Of a stretch of 64,000 nucleotides of DNA, positions 55,601-62,960 are shown piece after piece. The DNA is taken from positions 6,548,796 through 6,612,795 of the forward strand of contig JABAKD010000028.1 of assembly GCA_012845835.1 (NCBI GenBank). The letters are read 5' to 3'. The position numbers and the translations under genes are program-made. Within the stretch, counting starts at the first letter, position 1, and every line of letters begins with the position of its first letter. This stretch comes from Undaria pinnatifida (lineage: Eukaryota > Sar > Phaeophyceae > Laminariales > Alariaceae). The notes beneath the pieces were generated by a model that worked only from the letters and a program-made list of their open reading frames with translations, was not told the origin of the DNA and did not search any database.

Positions 55601-58600
55601 GCCGAAAAAGACTAAAAAGAAGTCCACGGGCAACTTAAAACTTCACACATTGGCGAGTCAAGGACATCTCATGACGCATGCTACGGTGAAGAAGGGGCAC
55701 CGGCTCTTGTTTTCCTTACTGAGGGTGGTGGCTTGATGACCTACTCTATACCCCACCCAAAACCCGATTTTGAGACAAACAAACAAAATCTCCCCCGATG
55801 AACAATCGAATGGCCTAGTCTAGGTATGTATTACAAAATATTCATGTTACCAAAAAAAAGAAATGAAATTCTGACGATTTTGAGGTAAGGAGCCCCGGTC
55901 ATTCAGAAAACCAAAACAGCCAAGGACTGATTCTTACTACGATAGCCCCCCGCAAAACCAGTAATTTTCTCTAACGAACGTTTCATGGCTGCTCGATACA
56001 AGGAAGGATACCATTGAAAACATACTAGATACCCATATATTTTCTTTGGATGCAAAGGTCTATCGATCGATGACGTCGGGGAGGGTGTCGTGTTGTCGAG
56101 GGACACCGTCGTATTTCAGGAGATACGACCGGGAACTGGTTTTTGAAACCGGCGATTTTCGTTGAAAGAAAAGTCGGGGGGGCTACCGTAGTAAGACTCC
56201 CGGGGGATGGTGCAGTACAGCAGTAGCATTATGTAGGACGAGCTGATACGATAGAGGTATTAAGGTATACCTTTTTTTGGCGAAAATGTTTTCTGAAACA
56301 CGGGGGGGCTACCGTAGTAAGACTCCAAAAATGTTTTGTTTTGTACTTCAATGCGCTATGTCCATCGTAGCACGCGTCTCACCGCTCTGTCCAAGACGTC
56401 TATCTTGGCGTGTCGCGATATTAGCCAGCGTACGGACGTTGTCTCGCCCCTTCTTGCCGCCACGATCAGCGGCGTCTCCATCTGCTCCGCCACAGAGAGT
56501 GACAAGCGAAAGAAAACAAAGATGTGCAGACGTGTTGGGAGTTCGTTAGGGCCTTGACATGAGCTTATGTTTACGAAAAAATGACGCGTAAAACCTTCAA
56601 TGATGTTGAGGCTTAAGCCAGTAAAAGATTGCGAACGATAACGAGTTGGAAAGACGGTGAGTTTTCGTTAAGGGCACGGGCATAAGAGGATGTCCACGCA
56701 AAAAAAAGACGAGGAAAACCTTCGATGGATTGTTGAGGCCGAGTCAGCAAAGGATCGTGAACGAAAAAACGAGTCGACTTAAAAAAGACCCCGTAAGCTG
56801 TGTATTCCTGTGGAGAGACGCTTTGAACCGCTGAGCTATGCTGCCAGAGCCGGACTGTCATGGTGTGTATCTCTGATAGATGCTTAGGCCGAGAAATCAG
56901 ACGATGTCTACGAAAGCGAGCAGTGGGGCGACGCCAACATAGGCCGTTCTGAAAAGGAAACGAACGGAGGAGTCACCGCACGGTACGGATCGCCTTTTTT
57001 GGAGGCAAACATTTCTGCCCTTCTGACTGGTGGAGCTCCTGGGGTGTGGACCCATCGGTTAGAGTATGGCATTTTTTATTACGAGAGTACATTCGTTTTG
57101 GGACTGGAGTCATGGAATTATTATTGGTGGGAATGCGCGAACGGGTTGTCTCCGAAGTCACGTTTGGGGTGGGATACTGTTCTGGCCTGTTTACGGTGGG
57201 AGCTCAGAAACTTCTTAGAATCTGCCGAACTCCTATCGTGGGATGGACGCGCGTGCTACGATAGAGGACTGGCTCTACGATACAGCCCCCCCAAAATACC
57301 AGCGATTTTCTTTGACGAAGGTTTCATGGCTGCTCGACAAAAGGAAGGCTGCTATCAAATCAAGGTCTCCATACGTTTCTGGTTTGCAAAGGACTACTAC
57401 ACTATCGAGCAATGACGTCGGGGTGGCAAGGGGCAACGTATTTCAGGAGAATTGGCCGGGAGCTGCTCTCAAAACCGGCGATTTCGTTAAAGAAAAAATG
57501 GGGGGGCTACGGCAGTAAGACTCAGAGGCAGCACTTTTTTCGACGTATTTTGCTTCTGAACGACCGCCCCTCCTTAGCCCATTGCCGTTGGAATGTGGTT
57601 GCCGCTTTTCATAATGCCAGAACGTTTCGTAAACCTAGCGGGGGCCATGATTTTTTTTTGGTTGTTTTCGGGTTGAACTTTCAGTTTAGTTAAAAATGGA
57701 TTTTATTTCTTTTTTTTACGGTGAGGTACATGGAGAGCTCCTCGAGCGAGGCGCCCCGGAAGAAAAACAAAAAAGACGGTGTGTATCTCTACCGTAGCAT
57801 ACGTCGAGATAGGAGTATTAAGGTATACCTTTTCTTGTCTAAAATGTCTCGATGGCTCGTGGACCCGTGTCGCGATAGGAGTATTGTGTATACCTTTTCT
57901 TGTCTGAAATGTCTCGTTGACTCGGGAACCCGTGCCGCGATAGGAGTATTAAGGTGTACCTTTTCTTGTCTAAAATGTCTCGATGAATCGGGGACCCGTG
58001 CCGCGATAGGAGTATTAAGGTGTACCTTTTCTTGTCTAAAATATCTCGATAACCCGTGGACCCGTGCCGCGATAGGAGTATTAAGGTATATCTTTTCTTG
58101 TCTCAAATATCTCGATGACTCGGGAACCCGTGCCGCGATAGGAGTATTAAGGTATACCGTTTTTTGTCTAAAACATTTCTAAATGGTACCTAGGGGTTAC
58201 TATCAACCTCAAAATGGTCGAAATGCCATTTTTGTTTGCGCACGCACGATTACTTTTTTTTACTATAAGCACCTCTAGCTAGACCATGGCATCGTTCATC
58301 GGGCGTGCACATTTTCGTCTCTCTCAAAAATCGCTCTTTTTTGGGGGAGTGGGTGGGATATTACAGAGCTCCACGTCATCGTGTTAGGCATCCTCAGAAT
58401 CACATGGGGGGAGCAATCTGATGAATGCCACACGATCAAGGTAGAACCTTTCGAGGCAGAAATATTTCTGGATTTCTGGATGACATACAGTACGGTGCTC
58501 CTTATGACCCAAAAACGCGTGCTACGACGAAAGAGGTGCACCACGTTTTTTTTCTGGAGTTCCTCGTTTTAGGAGCTTAAGACACAAACTGCTTAATGGA

Positions 58601-61600
58601 TGAAGAAATTCTCCATGGCCTAGGCATTAAACGAAAATTATGTACAAAATATTAACCAAAATCGACAAAATTCGGACGATTTTGGGTTAAGGAGCCCCCC
58701 GTCATTCGGAAAACCACTTCAGACAAAAAAAAAACTGCTACCACGTCGTACCTCTACGATCGTAGCAAGCGCCCCCAAAAAAGGTCCGTAATCTCGCATT
58801 TTTTTCGGACCATTTTTGTTTTCGGTATATGTCTAGGCCATGGGATCGGCTTTTCACGTTGTGTTTTTTTATCAAAAGTCAGTTTTTTTTCCTTAGAAGG
58901 GCATGTGATAAACCTCCTCAAGTGTCAGAAACGAAAAAAAAAAAAAGCATACAGCTGTGCACCTCTATCTACCGTACGTATAGAGCGTGTGTCACCTCTG
59001 CCGCGCATCGTTTTGTACGTAGCGGTGTGCCTGGGGCGTGTGTATATGGCGCACGCGCGATGAAAGAAACCTCTGACCCCAATAATACCTGACCGTGTGC
59101 CTAACCGTGTTCCTACTGCTTTTGCCGCCGCCACGGCTGGCGGGGCGTCTCCATCTGCCCTCCCGCCTCTCCGAGAAGGACAGGCAAGCGACAACTAGCA
59201 TACCAAAAGACGGCAATTTCCATGTGTATTAAGCCAAGCTATCAGAGGATGTCCACGAAGTCTGCTAGTTAAAAGACGGCAGACGGCATGTATCCGTGCA
59301 CCACCGCCATCGGAGAAAGCGCGTGGCGGTGAACAAGGTGCACGCGATGAAAAAGCAAAAAAAAGCCTGAAGGAAGTTTCCCCTCGGTTTCGAAAAGTGG
59401 GCGCCTCTCGACGCACAACGTTACGAAAGGGGAATAGTTACCCCTCTCGCCCTCTCGCCCCCTTGCCCTCTTGCTCTCTTGTTCTCTTGCGTCCCTGTTC
59501 CTCGCCCTCTCGGCGCGCGTGTAGTAAAACTAGCTGTACCACCGCCTTTGACCACATGGTAGGGGTGGGGCGCATTACCCCCTTTTGGCCACTTTTTTTT
59601 TCAGTGGCTAGGGGTGGTCACTCGCGCGAGTGACCACCCCGCTGTTCCTTGCGGTCACTGGCTGTGCTGCTGTTCAACATTCTCGGCATTCATACGGAAA
59701 GGGATGCTTAGGCTACGCTGCACACAAAAAAAAAACGCCGAACGAGTTTTCGTCAGTGAGGTACAGACGCACTCGTGCGACTGGTGGAAACCCGGCAGTG
59801 AAAGCTGGGGGCATGGTACTACAATACCGTAGCCTTGATCCGAAAACAGGACCGGTCCTGGTTGACGTTGTTAGCAGATATTTTGTGAACGAGTTGACCT
59901 CTCGCCTCCCGCTCTCTCCTCCGTTCTCTCACATTTCCTGTTTTTTTCGCCTTGCTTGTCGGCCCCGTTGTCCGCCGGTAGCTCCATCGCGGCCACGTTC
60001 GACACCCCGGCTGCAGCATGCAGGCATCACTTGCAGCTACCATACCTTGAAAGGAAAGCGTATCATTATCGCTCTTAACAAAGCCATTCCCAGTCAAATT
60101 TCAAGCAGCTCATCCCCCACAACGGCAATGCAGATGAATTAAAAGGATCTAACGTCGCTCTCACTCGCGCTCTCTCTCTCGCTTGCCCTCTCACATTCCT
60201 GTTCCTCGCCTCCTTATCGGCCAAGTTGTCCAGCAGCAGCTGCATCACGGCCACATTCGACACCGCCGCGGCGACGTGCATACCAGTGTTTCCCTGAAGG
60301 TCGGTGGACTCTACGTCCTCTCCGCGATCAAGCCGGAGCTGGATACCTTCCACGTCCCCATCCCCGCAGGCCTTCACGAAGTACATTCTCTGCATAGTCA
60401 CGACAGCGCGAGGACAACAACAAAATGACGGGAGTCGGGTCATATATGCCGAGGGGTGGGGGGTGGGAGATGGCGGGTGGGAGGTGGGCTCTACGTCCCC
60501 TCCGCGATCGAGCCGGAGTTGGATACCGTCCACCTCCCCGTCCCCGCAGACCTTCGCGCGATATATGCGCTGTAAAGTTACAGACACAGCTATCTAATGA
60601 CAAGAGCTCTGACAGAAATTTGTTTATACCGAGGGAGGGAAGCTATTGAGCGGGGGGGTGGAGCATACGGAGAAAGGGGTTACAGAAGGGGGGGAACGTG
60701 GGGGTGGGGTATTTCTAAGTGAACCCCACGAAACGACAAGAACGAGGTAGGTACACACCCGTTGTACATTCCTGTGGCACAACAATGGCGGCAAAAAAGA
60801 CACGGCCGGGGTTCGGATTGGTTTCTTTGATATAAAACCCCACAGTATGAAAAATGAACGCTGCATGCTACGGGGGGGGGGTCATGCCTCGCGACATATC
60901 CAGCGCAGCCCTGAATCCCCTCTCGGTACAGGCCGAATTTTCTTTCCACGTCTCTCATCTGTCACGTGTTCGCACACTTTTTCGCCAGGAAGGGAAAAAT
61001 CGCACGCGACGACCGATCTACAGCAGCAGTGCCTTACCTCCTCTCTGGCGTCCCTGACGTACTTGCCCTGTCGGCGGACCTCTTCAAGGGTTTCCCACTT
61101 CAGTGTAAGGCGGTTGAAGCGCATGTCATAGCGCATGAACTCCAAGGTGTGAGGACGAGGAGCAGCTTTGATCTCCCGTACCACCTGATTTTCATCAGGG
61201 GGGCGGAGGGGGCGGGGGAGGGGAGGGGGGGGAGGGTACTCATTTGTTGCTTGCCTTAGTCATTTGACCTTTGACCACGCATCCCTTTCGAGACGGAGCG
61301 AACGGGGGGGGCGGGGGGGGGGGGGGGGGGGGAGGGGTTACTCATTTCAAATGCAGAATACCACAAAGAACGCTGTTGTTGCTGTTGTCGTTGTTGTTGC
61401 TGTTGTTGTTGCGGTTGTGGTTGTGGTGTTGGTTGAGGGAGTGGTGATTTCGAGGAGCAGCCTTGGATCTCCCGAAAACATCTGATTCACGGAGGGAGAG
61501 GACGGCCATCTCCATCGTGTTAACGCAGAAAAAGCCACGACGTTGATAATGTTGCTTGTTTTTGTTGTTACTGTTTTATTTAACTTTGTTTTGTTTTTTG

Positions 61601-61811
61601 TTTTTTGTTGCTGTGGTTGTGGTTGTGGATGTGATTGTGGTGATTTTTACTGCTTCTATACCAACGGCATAAACATGAAGAGCACTTCCCCCCCACATCC
61701 ATGTTAGCTTTGACGCGTACGCTGGCCCATCATACACCACACCTCTTCGAAGGGAGTGTCCTCGAGCGTTACATCGACCACGCCGAACAGCCTGGTGATC
61801 ACGTACCCAAC
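49371..61811 (-). CDS. Ankyrin-repeat protein gene, multi-exon
   Basis: A gene assembled by eye from small exons, nearly all with AG acceptors and GT donors and all in phase 0: 61811-61743 (69 nt), 61184-61038 (147), 60958 to about 60896, 60389-60195 (195), 56481-56383 (99), 53171-52974 (198), 52023-51904 (120) and 49619-49371 (249, with stop). The 60389, 56481 and 53171 exons encode ankyrin repeats: 33 residues per repeat, cores such as 'TPLIVAARRGETTSV' and 'GWTALHCAAHIGMV'. The 52023 exon carries 'GQTPLDAALNARQI'. Ankyrin repeats are protein-interaction modules; no catalytic domain is visible. The N-terminal exons ('FMRYDMRFNRLTLKWETLEE') and the C-terminal exon have no family I recognise. 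The true 5' end is not seen and may lie beyond 62 kb. Exon-to-exon joining is inference from phase and strand. Introns total over 11 kb and are full of mobile repeats. Confidence 0.7.
49780..50600. other. Intron segment without recognised content
   Basis: It begins with a G run of about 15 (49780-49794, candidate G-quadruplex) and continues pyrimidine-rich. Plus-strand frames (49630-50704) are hydrophobic/Pro-rich and unsupported. Confidence 0.35.
50601..50714 (-). CDS. Possible alternative terminal exon
   Basis: Acceptor-like 'taatccttcag' then 37 codons ending TGA: 'VCTIMRLQYHSRWRHSVTLP', 'LFSPTLPDLWVEAAESE'. Phase 0 as in the rest of the gene, so it could end an alternative transcript of the ankyrin gene. 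Short and without motif. Confidence 0.25.
   Translation of the reverse strand: MCTIMRLQYHSRWRHSVTLPLFSPTLPDLWVEAAESE
50966..51206 (-). mobile_element. MITE family A, copy A9
   Basis: Starts acgcgcgtggtacgatagag and ends 'tctatcgtagcacgcgtc'; inverse internal order ('ctgaatgacccaaaatcgtc', 'gcatgattctcctcgttgtg'). It lies in the last intron of the ankyrin gene. Confidence 0.8.
51904..52023 (-). CDS. Ankyrin gene, 120-nt exon
   Basis: Acceptor 'cgcttctgcaaaag', then 40 codons: 'TGQTPLDAALNARQIKTSAL', 'LEAFLRAEPAHEVLTESGAR', ending at the donor CGG|GTGAGA. The first half is the start of an ankyrin repeat (xGQTPLDxAL); the rest departs from the consensus and caps the array. Confidence 0.6.
52225..52305 (+). 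repeat. CCCA/CCCACTCA microsatellite
   Basis: About 80 bp of 'cacccacccactcaccc' type units in an intron. The 65-codon Pro/His/Thr frame here is an artefact. Confidence 0.85.
52974..53171 (-). CDS. Ankyrin gene, two-repeat exon
   Basis: Acceptor 'ctctcccccccag', 66 codons, donor AAG|GTGTGT. Two complete 33-residue ankyrin repeats: 'RRTPLMHAILSKSDDMASLF', 'LEHSVALRALDIE', then 'WGWTALHCAAHIGMVKVAEG', 'LLSRRASPYATSK'. The TPLMHA and TALHCAA helices and the loop residues are well kept. Confidence 0.8.
53240..53590 (-). repeat. Diverged family-A-like repeats with G run
   Basis: Two related blocks ('agctctatacctcacccaaaa' at about 53288 and 53449) flank a G run of about 24 (53378-53401). 'cccatgggctaggtacgca' and 'caattttgggttta' recall the centre of MITE family A, so this is probably an old relative or composite. 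Confidence 0.45.
53600..54450. other. Intron segment without recognised content
   Basis: No exon or repeat of the window recognised. 'gggcgggacgagacgggacg' and similar words near 53715 recall the gtcccgtcccg decay at 7.9 kb but are too short to relate. Confidence 0.3.
54455..54640. mobile_element. tRNA-like SINE heads, back to back
   Basis: Plus strand at 54533: box A 'tagctcagtggg' and, about 50 nt on, T-arm 'gtgagttcgattctcgc' (box B-like). Minus strand at 54524: 'aagtagctcagttgggtagg' and 'gctatagaaccaacaa'. They diverge from a shared 'ggtcacgtgacc' palindrome at 54520-54531. The acceptor stem does not close, so I treat them as tRNA-derived repeats, not tRNA genes. Confidence 0.5.
54853..55113 (+). 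mobile_element. MITE family A, copy A10
   Basis: Left end 'atagtgctacgatagggctg', right end 'ctctaccgtagcacgcgtc'. The left end is fused to a tRNA-like 'tcagtcgatagtgct' block. After the element 'tagttcagtgggtagtgcta' appears twice (55119 and 55153). Confidence 0.75.
55298..55610 (+). mobile_element. tRNA-derived SINE, family 1, copy 2
   Basis: Same body as 19676-19979: 'ccccggtggcgtgtcagg', 'gagctcgagtcccc', 'ggagagcgcgagagcgtga', 'agcaacactcgatgaa', 'tcgacgagcagtgggatt', 'gattgtccagaagaagctgg'. The A-rich tail is poor. It lies in an intron of the ankyrin gene, antisense to it. Confidence 0.75.
55673..55930 (+). mobile_element. MITE family A, copy A11 (right end lost)
   Basis: Left end acgcatgctacggtgaagaa; centre 'gaatggcctagtctaggtat' and 'cgattttgaggtaaggagcc'. 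The expected right terminus is replaced by the left terminus of MITE B1, so the two families abut. Confidence 0.65.
55934..56194 (+). mobile_element. MITE family B, copy B1
   Basis: Terminal inverted repeats ttactacgatagcccccc and, on the other strand, ttactacggtagccccccc. The body (261 bp) contains 'catggctgctcgatacaagg', 'gacgtcggggagg' and 'ccgggaactggtttttgaaa'. No ORF. It is the best copy of a second, unrelated MITE family. Confidence 0.75.
56237..56378 (-). mobile_element. MITE family A, short copy A12 with B end
   Basis: Begins acgagctgatacgatagagg and ends 'catcgtagcacgcgtc', only 142 bp. A solo family-B terminus (gggggggctaccgtagtaa) sits inside at 56302-56320. The right end touches the donor of the 56481-56383 ankyrin exon. 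Confidence 0.7.
56383..56481 (-). CDS. Ankyrin gene, single-repeat exon
   Basis: Exactly 99 nt: acceptor 'gtggcggagcag', 33 codons, donor GCG|GTGAGA. One ankyrin repeat, 'METPLIVAARRGETTSVRWL' 'ISRHAKIDVLDRA'. TPL, the AA-xx-G turn and the loop 'AKIDVLD' fit the consensus. Only 4 nt separate the end from MITE A12. Confidence 0.78.
56550..56780 (+). repeat. Imperfect duplication of about 110 bp
   Basis: 'aaaaccttc.atg.attgttgaggc..agtcagcaaa..' at 56705-56770 parallels 'aaaaccttcaatgatgttgaggcttaagccagtaaa' type sequence at 56590-56625. Non-coding, in an intron. Confidence 0.5.
56818..56866 (-). other. tRNA 5'-half-like segment
   Basis: Minus strand 'ggctctggcagcatagctcagcgg' contains a good box A/D-arm, but no matching T-arm or acceptor stem follows. 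It is probably a tRNA-derived repeat fragment and not a functional tRNA. Confidence 0.3.
57246..57803. mobile_element. MITE A ends flanking MITE B2 (nested)
   Basis: A family-A left end (acgcgcgtgctacgatagag) at 57246 and an A-type right end (ctctaccgtagcatacgtc) at 57787-57805 enclose MITE B2 (57272-57518) and 270 bp of other sequence. This fits a B insertion into an A copy, though most of the A centre is unrecognisable. Confidence 0.5.
57272..57518 (+). mobile_element. MITE family B, copy B2
   Basis: Left end 'ctctacgatacagccccccc' is diverged; right end 'gggggggctacggcagtaa'. The body matches B1 ('tttcatggctgctcgacaaa', 'caatgacgtcggggtggcaa', 'aaaaccggcgatttcgtta'). Confidence 0.7.
57805..58178 (+). 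repeat. 66-bp minisatellite derived from a MITE A end
   Basis: Six units; starts of 'cgcgataggagtatt' at 57871, 57936, 58002, 58068 and 58134 give a 65-66 bp period. Each unit includes 'gataggagtattaaggtata' 'ccttttcttgtc', which closely resembles the end of MITE A12 (gatagaggtattaaggtata, ccttttttt). The period is a multiple of three, so long frames stay open on both strands (22-residue periodic peptide); I do not call them genes. Confidence 0.85.
58515..58772 (+). mobile_element. MITE family A, copy A13
   Basis: Left end acgcgtgctacgacgaaaga, right end 'ctctacgatcgtagcaagcg'; centre 'ccatggcctaggcattaaac', 'cgattttgggttaaggagcc'. Confidence 0.75.
58780..58990 (-). mobile_element. MITE family A, diverged copy A14
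   Basis: Inverse orientation: 'ctaggccatgggat', 'atcaaaagtcagttttttt', 'gtgcacctctatctaccgta'. It follows A13 directly, giving a tail-to-tail pair that could form a long hairpin. Confidence 0.55.
59095..59160 (-). pseudogene. Decayed copy of the 99-nt ankyrin exon
   Basis: On the minus strand 'ggagggcag' acceptor-like, then 'atggagacgcc' and 'gccgtggcggcggcaa' parallel the 56481 exon ('atggagacgccgctgatcgt' 'ggcggcaaga'). The frame is broken by indels and reaches a stop at once. Confidence 0.5.
59611..59640. repeat. 30-nt perfect palindrome
   Basis: ggggtggtcactcgc followed by its exact complement. Shorter 'cactcgcgcgagt'-like palindromes occur at 34388-34410 and 38391-38412. Confidence 0.85.
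59930..60055 (-). pseudogene. Decayed copy of the 195-nt ankyrin exon
   Basis: The minus frame 'LHAAAGVSNVAAMELPADNG' 'ADKQGEKNR' aligns with 'MHVAAAVSNVAVMQLLLDNL' 'ADKEARNR' of the intact exon at 60389-60195, and the donor-like 'aaatgtgagaga' is also kept. The 5' half is not recognisable. Confidence 0.65.
60195..60389 (-). CDS. Ankyrin gene, 195-nt exon
   Basis: Acceptor 'gtgactatgcag', 65 codons, donor AAT|GTGAGA. 'RMYFVKACGDGDVEGIQLRL' 'DRGEDVESTDLQGNTGMHVA' 'AAVSNVAVMQLLLDNLADKE' 'ARNRN'. About two ankyrin repeats: the first starts with the helix 'KACGDGDVEGIQLRL', the second is complete. Confidence 0.78.
60480..60569 (-). pseudogene. Partial tandem duplicate of the 195-nt exon
   Basis: After an acceptor 'tgtaactttacag' the minus strand reads 'RIYRAKVCGDGEVDGIQLRL' 'DRGGDVEPT', nearly the same as the first 29 codons of the exon at 60389. 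The similarity then stops. Unit spacing is about 180 bp. It could still be spliced as a mutually exclusive 5' half, but it lacks the second repeat. Confidence 0.65.
60896..60958 (-). CDS. Ankyrin gene, exon after the 147-nt exon
   Basis: Acceptor 'gaacacgtgacag', then 'MRDVERKFGLYREGIQGCAG' 'Y'. The donor is uncertain: TAT|GTCGCG is weak but keeps phase 0. Codons are coding-like. Confidence 0.45.
61038..61184 (-). CDS. Ankyrin gene, 147-nt exon
   Basis: Acceptor 'gaaaatcag', 49 codons, strong donor GAG|GTAAGG. Peptide 'VVREIKAAPRPHTLEFMRYD' 'MRFNRLTLKWETLEEVRRQG' 'KYVRDAREE': charged, helical, no family recognised. Perfect phase and borders make it convincing. Confidence 0.65.
61290..61340 (+). 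repeat. G-run tract
   Basis: About 30 Gs with single interruptions (61303-61335), in an intron; the transcribed gene would carry a C run here. Confidence 0.85.
61370..61440 (+). repeat. GTT/GTTGTG microsatellite
   Basis: 'gttgttgctgttgtcgttg' type units for about 70 bp, in an intron. Confidence 0.85.
61440..61495 (-). pseudogene. Decayed copy of the 147-nt exon start
   Basis: Minus 'gtgaatcag' acceptor-like, then 'cgggagatccaaggctgctc' 'ctcg' parallels 'cgggagatcaaagctgctcc' 'tcg' of the exon at 61184. The homology ends after about 40 bp. Confidence 0.55.
61743..61811 (-). CDS. Ankyrin gene, 69-nt exon (most upstream seen)
   Basis: Acceptor 'gccacccatctcag', 23 codons 'VGYVITRLFGVVDVTLEDTP' 'FEE', donor GAG|GTGTGG. 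Phase 0 to phase 0. It begins at an acceptor, so at least one further upstream exon must exist; I could not find it in 61.8-64.0 kb. Confidence 0.6.
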
Positions 61812-61819
61812 CTGAGATG

Positions 61820-62268
61820 GGTGGCGTTAAAAGAAAGAGGGGCCAGAGGGGTTAGAGGGGTTAGAATTGGGGTCGAAATCCGCCTTGTTTTTTTTTGTTC
61901 TTCTCCTGGAAGATGTGAGCTGTGGGCGTGCTCGTTCAGCGATCAAACGAGCTCGAGTCGCCGTCCGCTACATTCCTGGTTCCGCGTTCTCGAACAGCAT
62001 CGCTGGTGTGGTGGTGCTATCACGAAACCGGTGTGAGTGGGTGGTCATTTGCCTCCCTCTCGTGGTGGAACCTGATGAATTTTCTGCGTGGTCGCAGCCT
62101 CAATTATTGGTATCTCGCTGGTATTATAGCATGGTTTGCCATTCCACAATGTTCATCCAGCATGAGCTTTCAACGTCGATGACTTCCAACAACATCCCCT
62201 GAAGCAAGGAAACGGAAGCAAGGGAAACCCACCGAAAGGAAACCCAACACAGTACTGGTACCATATTG
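61820..62268. other. Unassigned stretch upstream of the last seen exon
   Basis: Plus-strand frames of 86-111 codons are open (61867-62202, 61922-62182) but show no domain and lie antisense to the presumed intron. Confidence 0.3.
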
Positions 62269-62271
62269 TGG

Positions 62272-62525
62272 CGCATGCTACGATAGAGGTATACCGTTTT
62301 TTGGCTGAAATTATATCTGAATGACGGGGGCTCCCTAACCCAAAATCGTCGGAAAAAAAACGCCATTTTTTTTTTTGCCTGATTCTCGTTGCGTGTGCCT
62401 AGGCCACGGGATTTTTCCGGTAAGCAGTTTTGTTATTGTTTGAAATGGAGAGGCCTTAAGCTCCCAAATTGATTAACTTCCGAAAAAAATGTGGTATATA
62501 GTACGCCCCTGTCGTATCACGCGTC
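62272..62525 (-). mobile_element. MITE family A, copy A15
   Basis: Begins 'gcgcatgctacgatagaggt' and ends 'ctgtcgtatcacgcgtc'; inverse centre ('tgaatgacgggggctcccta', 'gcctaggccacgggattttt'). Confidence 0.8.
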
Positions 62526-62529
62526 TTGT

Positions 62530-62850
62530 GACGAATGCTACAATAGAGGTGCGCCTTTTTTTTTTCACTAGGGAAGCGTTATAAAAAAAAAGATATGTGT
62601 TAGGGGCAAAAAAAAAATTTAACAAAAAAACAAAAAAAAAGTTCTATACCCGACAAAACAATCCCTCCCGATACCCTAGGCACATATTCCACGACACGTG
62701 TTGCGCGTTGCAGACAAAAAAAAAACAGAAAGTTCGGACGATTCTGGGTTAAGGAACGAATTTGAGTCAATGAGGAAGCCCCCTTCGTCGCTCAGAAAAA
62801 CGTTTCCTCAGCCGAAAAAAAAAGTTACACCTCTATCTTAGCACACGTCT
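62530..62850 (+). mobile_element. MITE family A, copy A16
   Basis: Begins gacgaatgctacaatagagg five bases after A15 ends, in the opposite orientation, and ends 'ctctatcttagcacacgtct'. It is expanded by A runs and has an extra 'acgaatttgagtcaatgagg' block near the 3' part. Confidence 0.75.
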
Positions 62851-62960
62851 TGTTGCCCTGGGCAACGTGCTTTTTCTTTTTTCACTGCGAACTTTGCTAC
62901 CATGTCTTGAGCCCTCCCGATAACGTGCGGCTTGAGTGCTGACGTCCATCACTCAAGACT

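Noticed and set aside
57802-58178. CRISPR-like array (regular 66-bp spacing)
   Set aside because: The whole 66-bp unit is repeated, with no unique spacers, and the context is eukaryotic.
57721-58182. 153-codon periodic ORF and its antisense partner
   Set aside because: Products of a 66-bp minisatellite whose period is a multiple of three.
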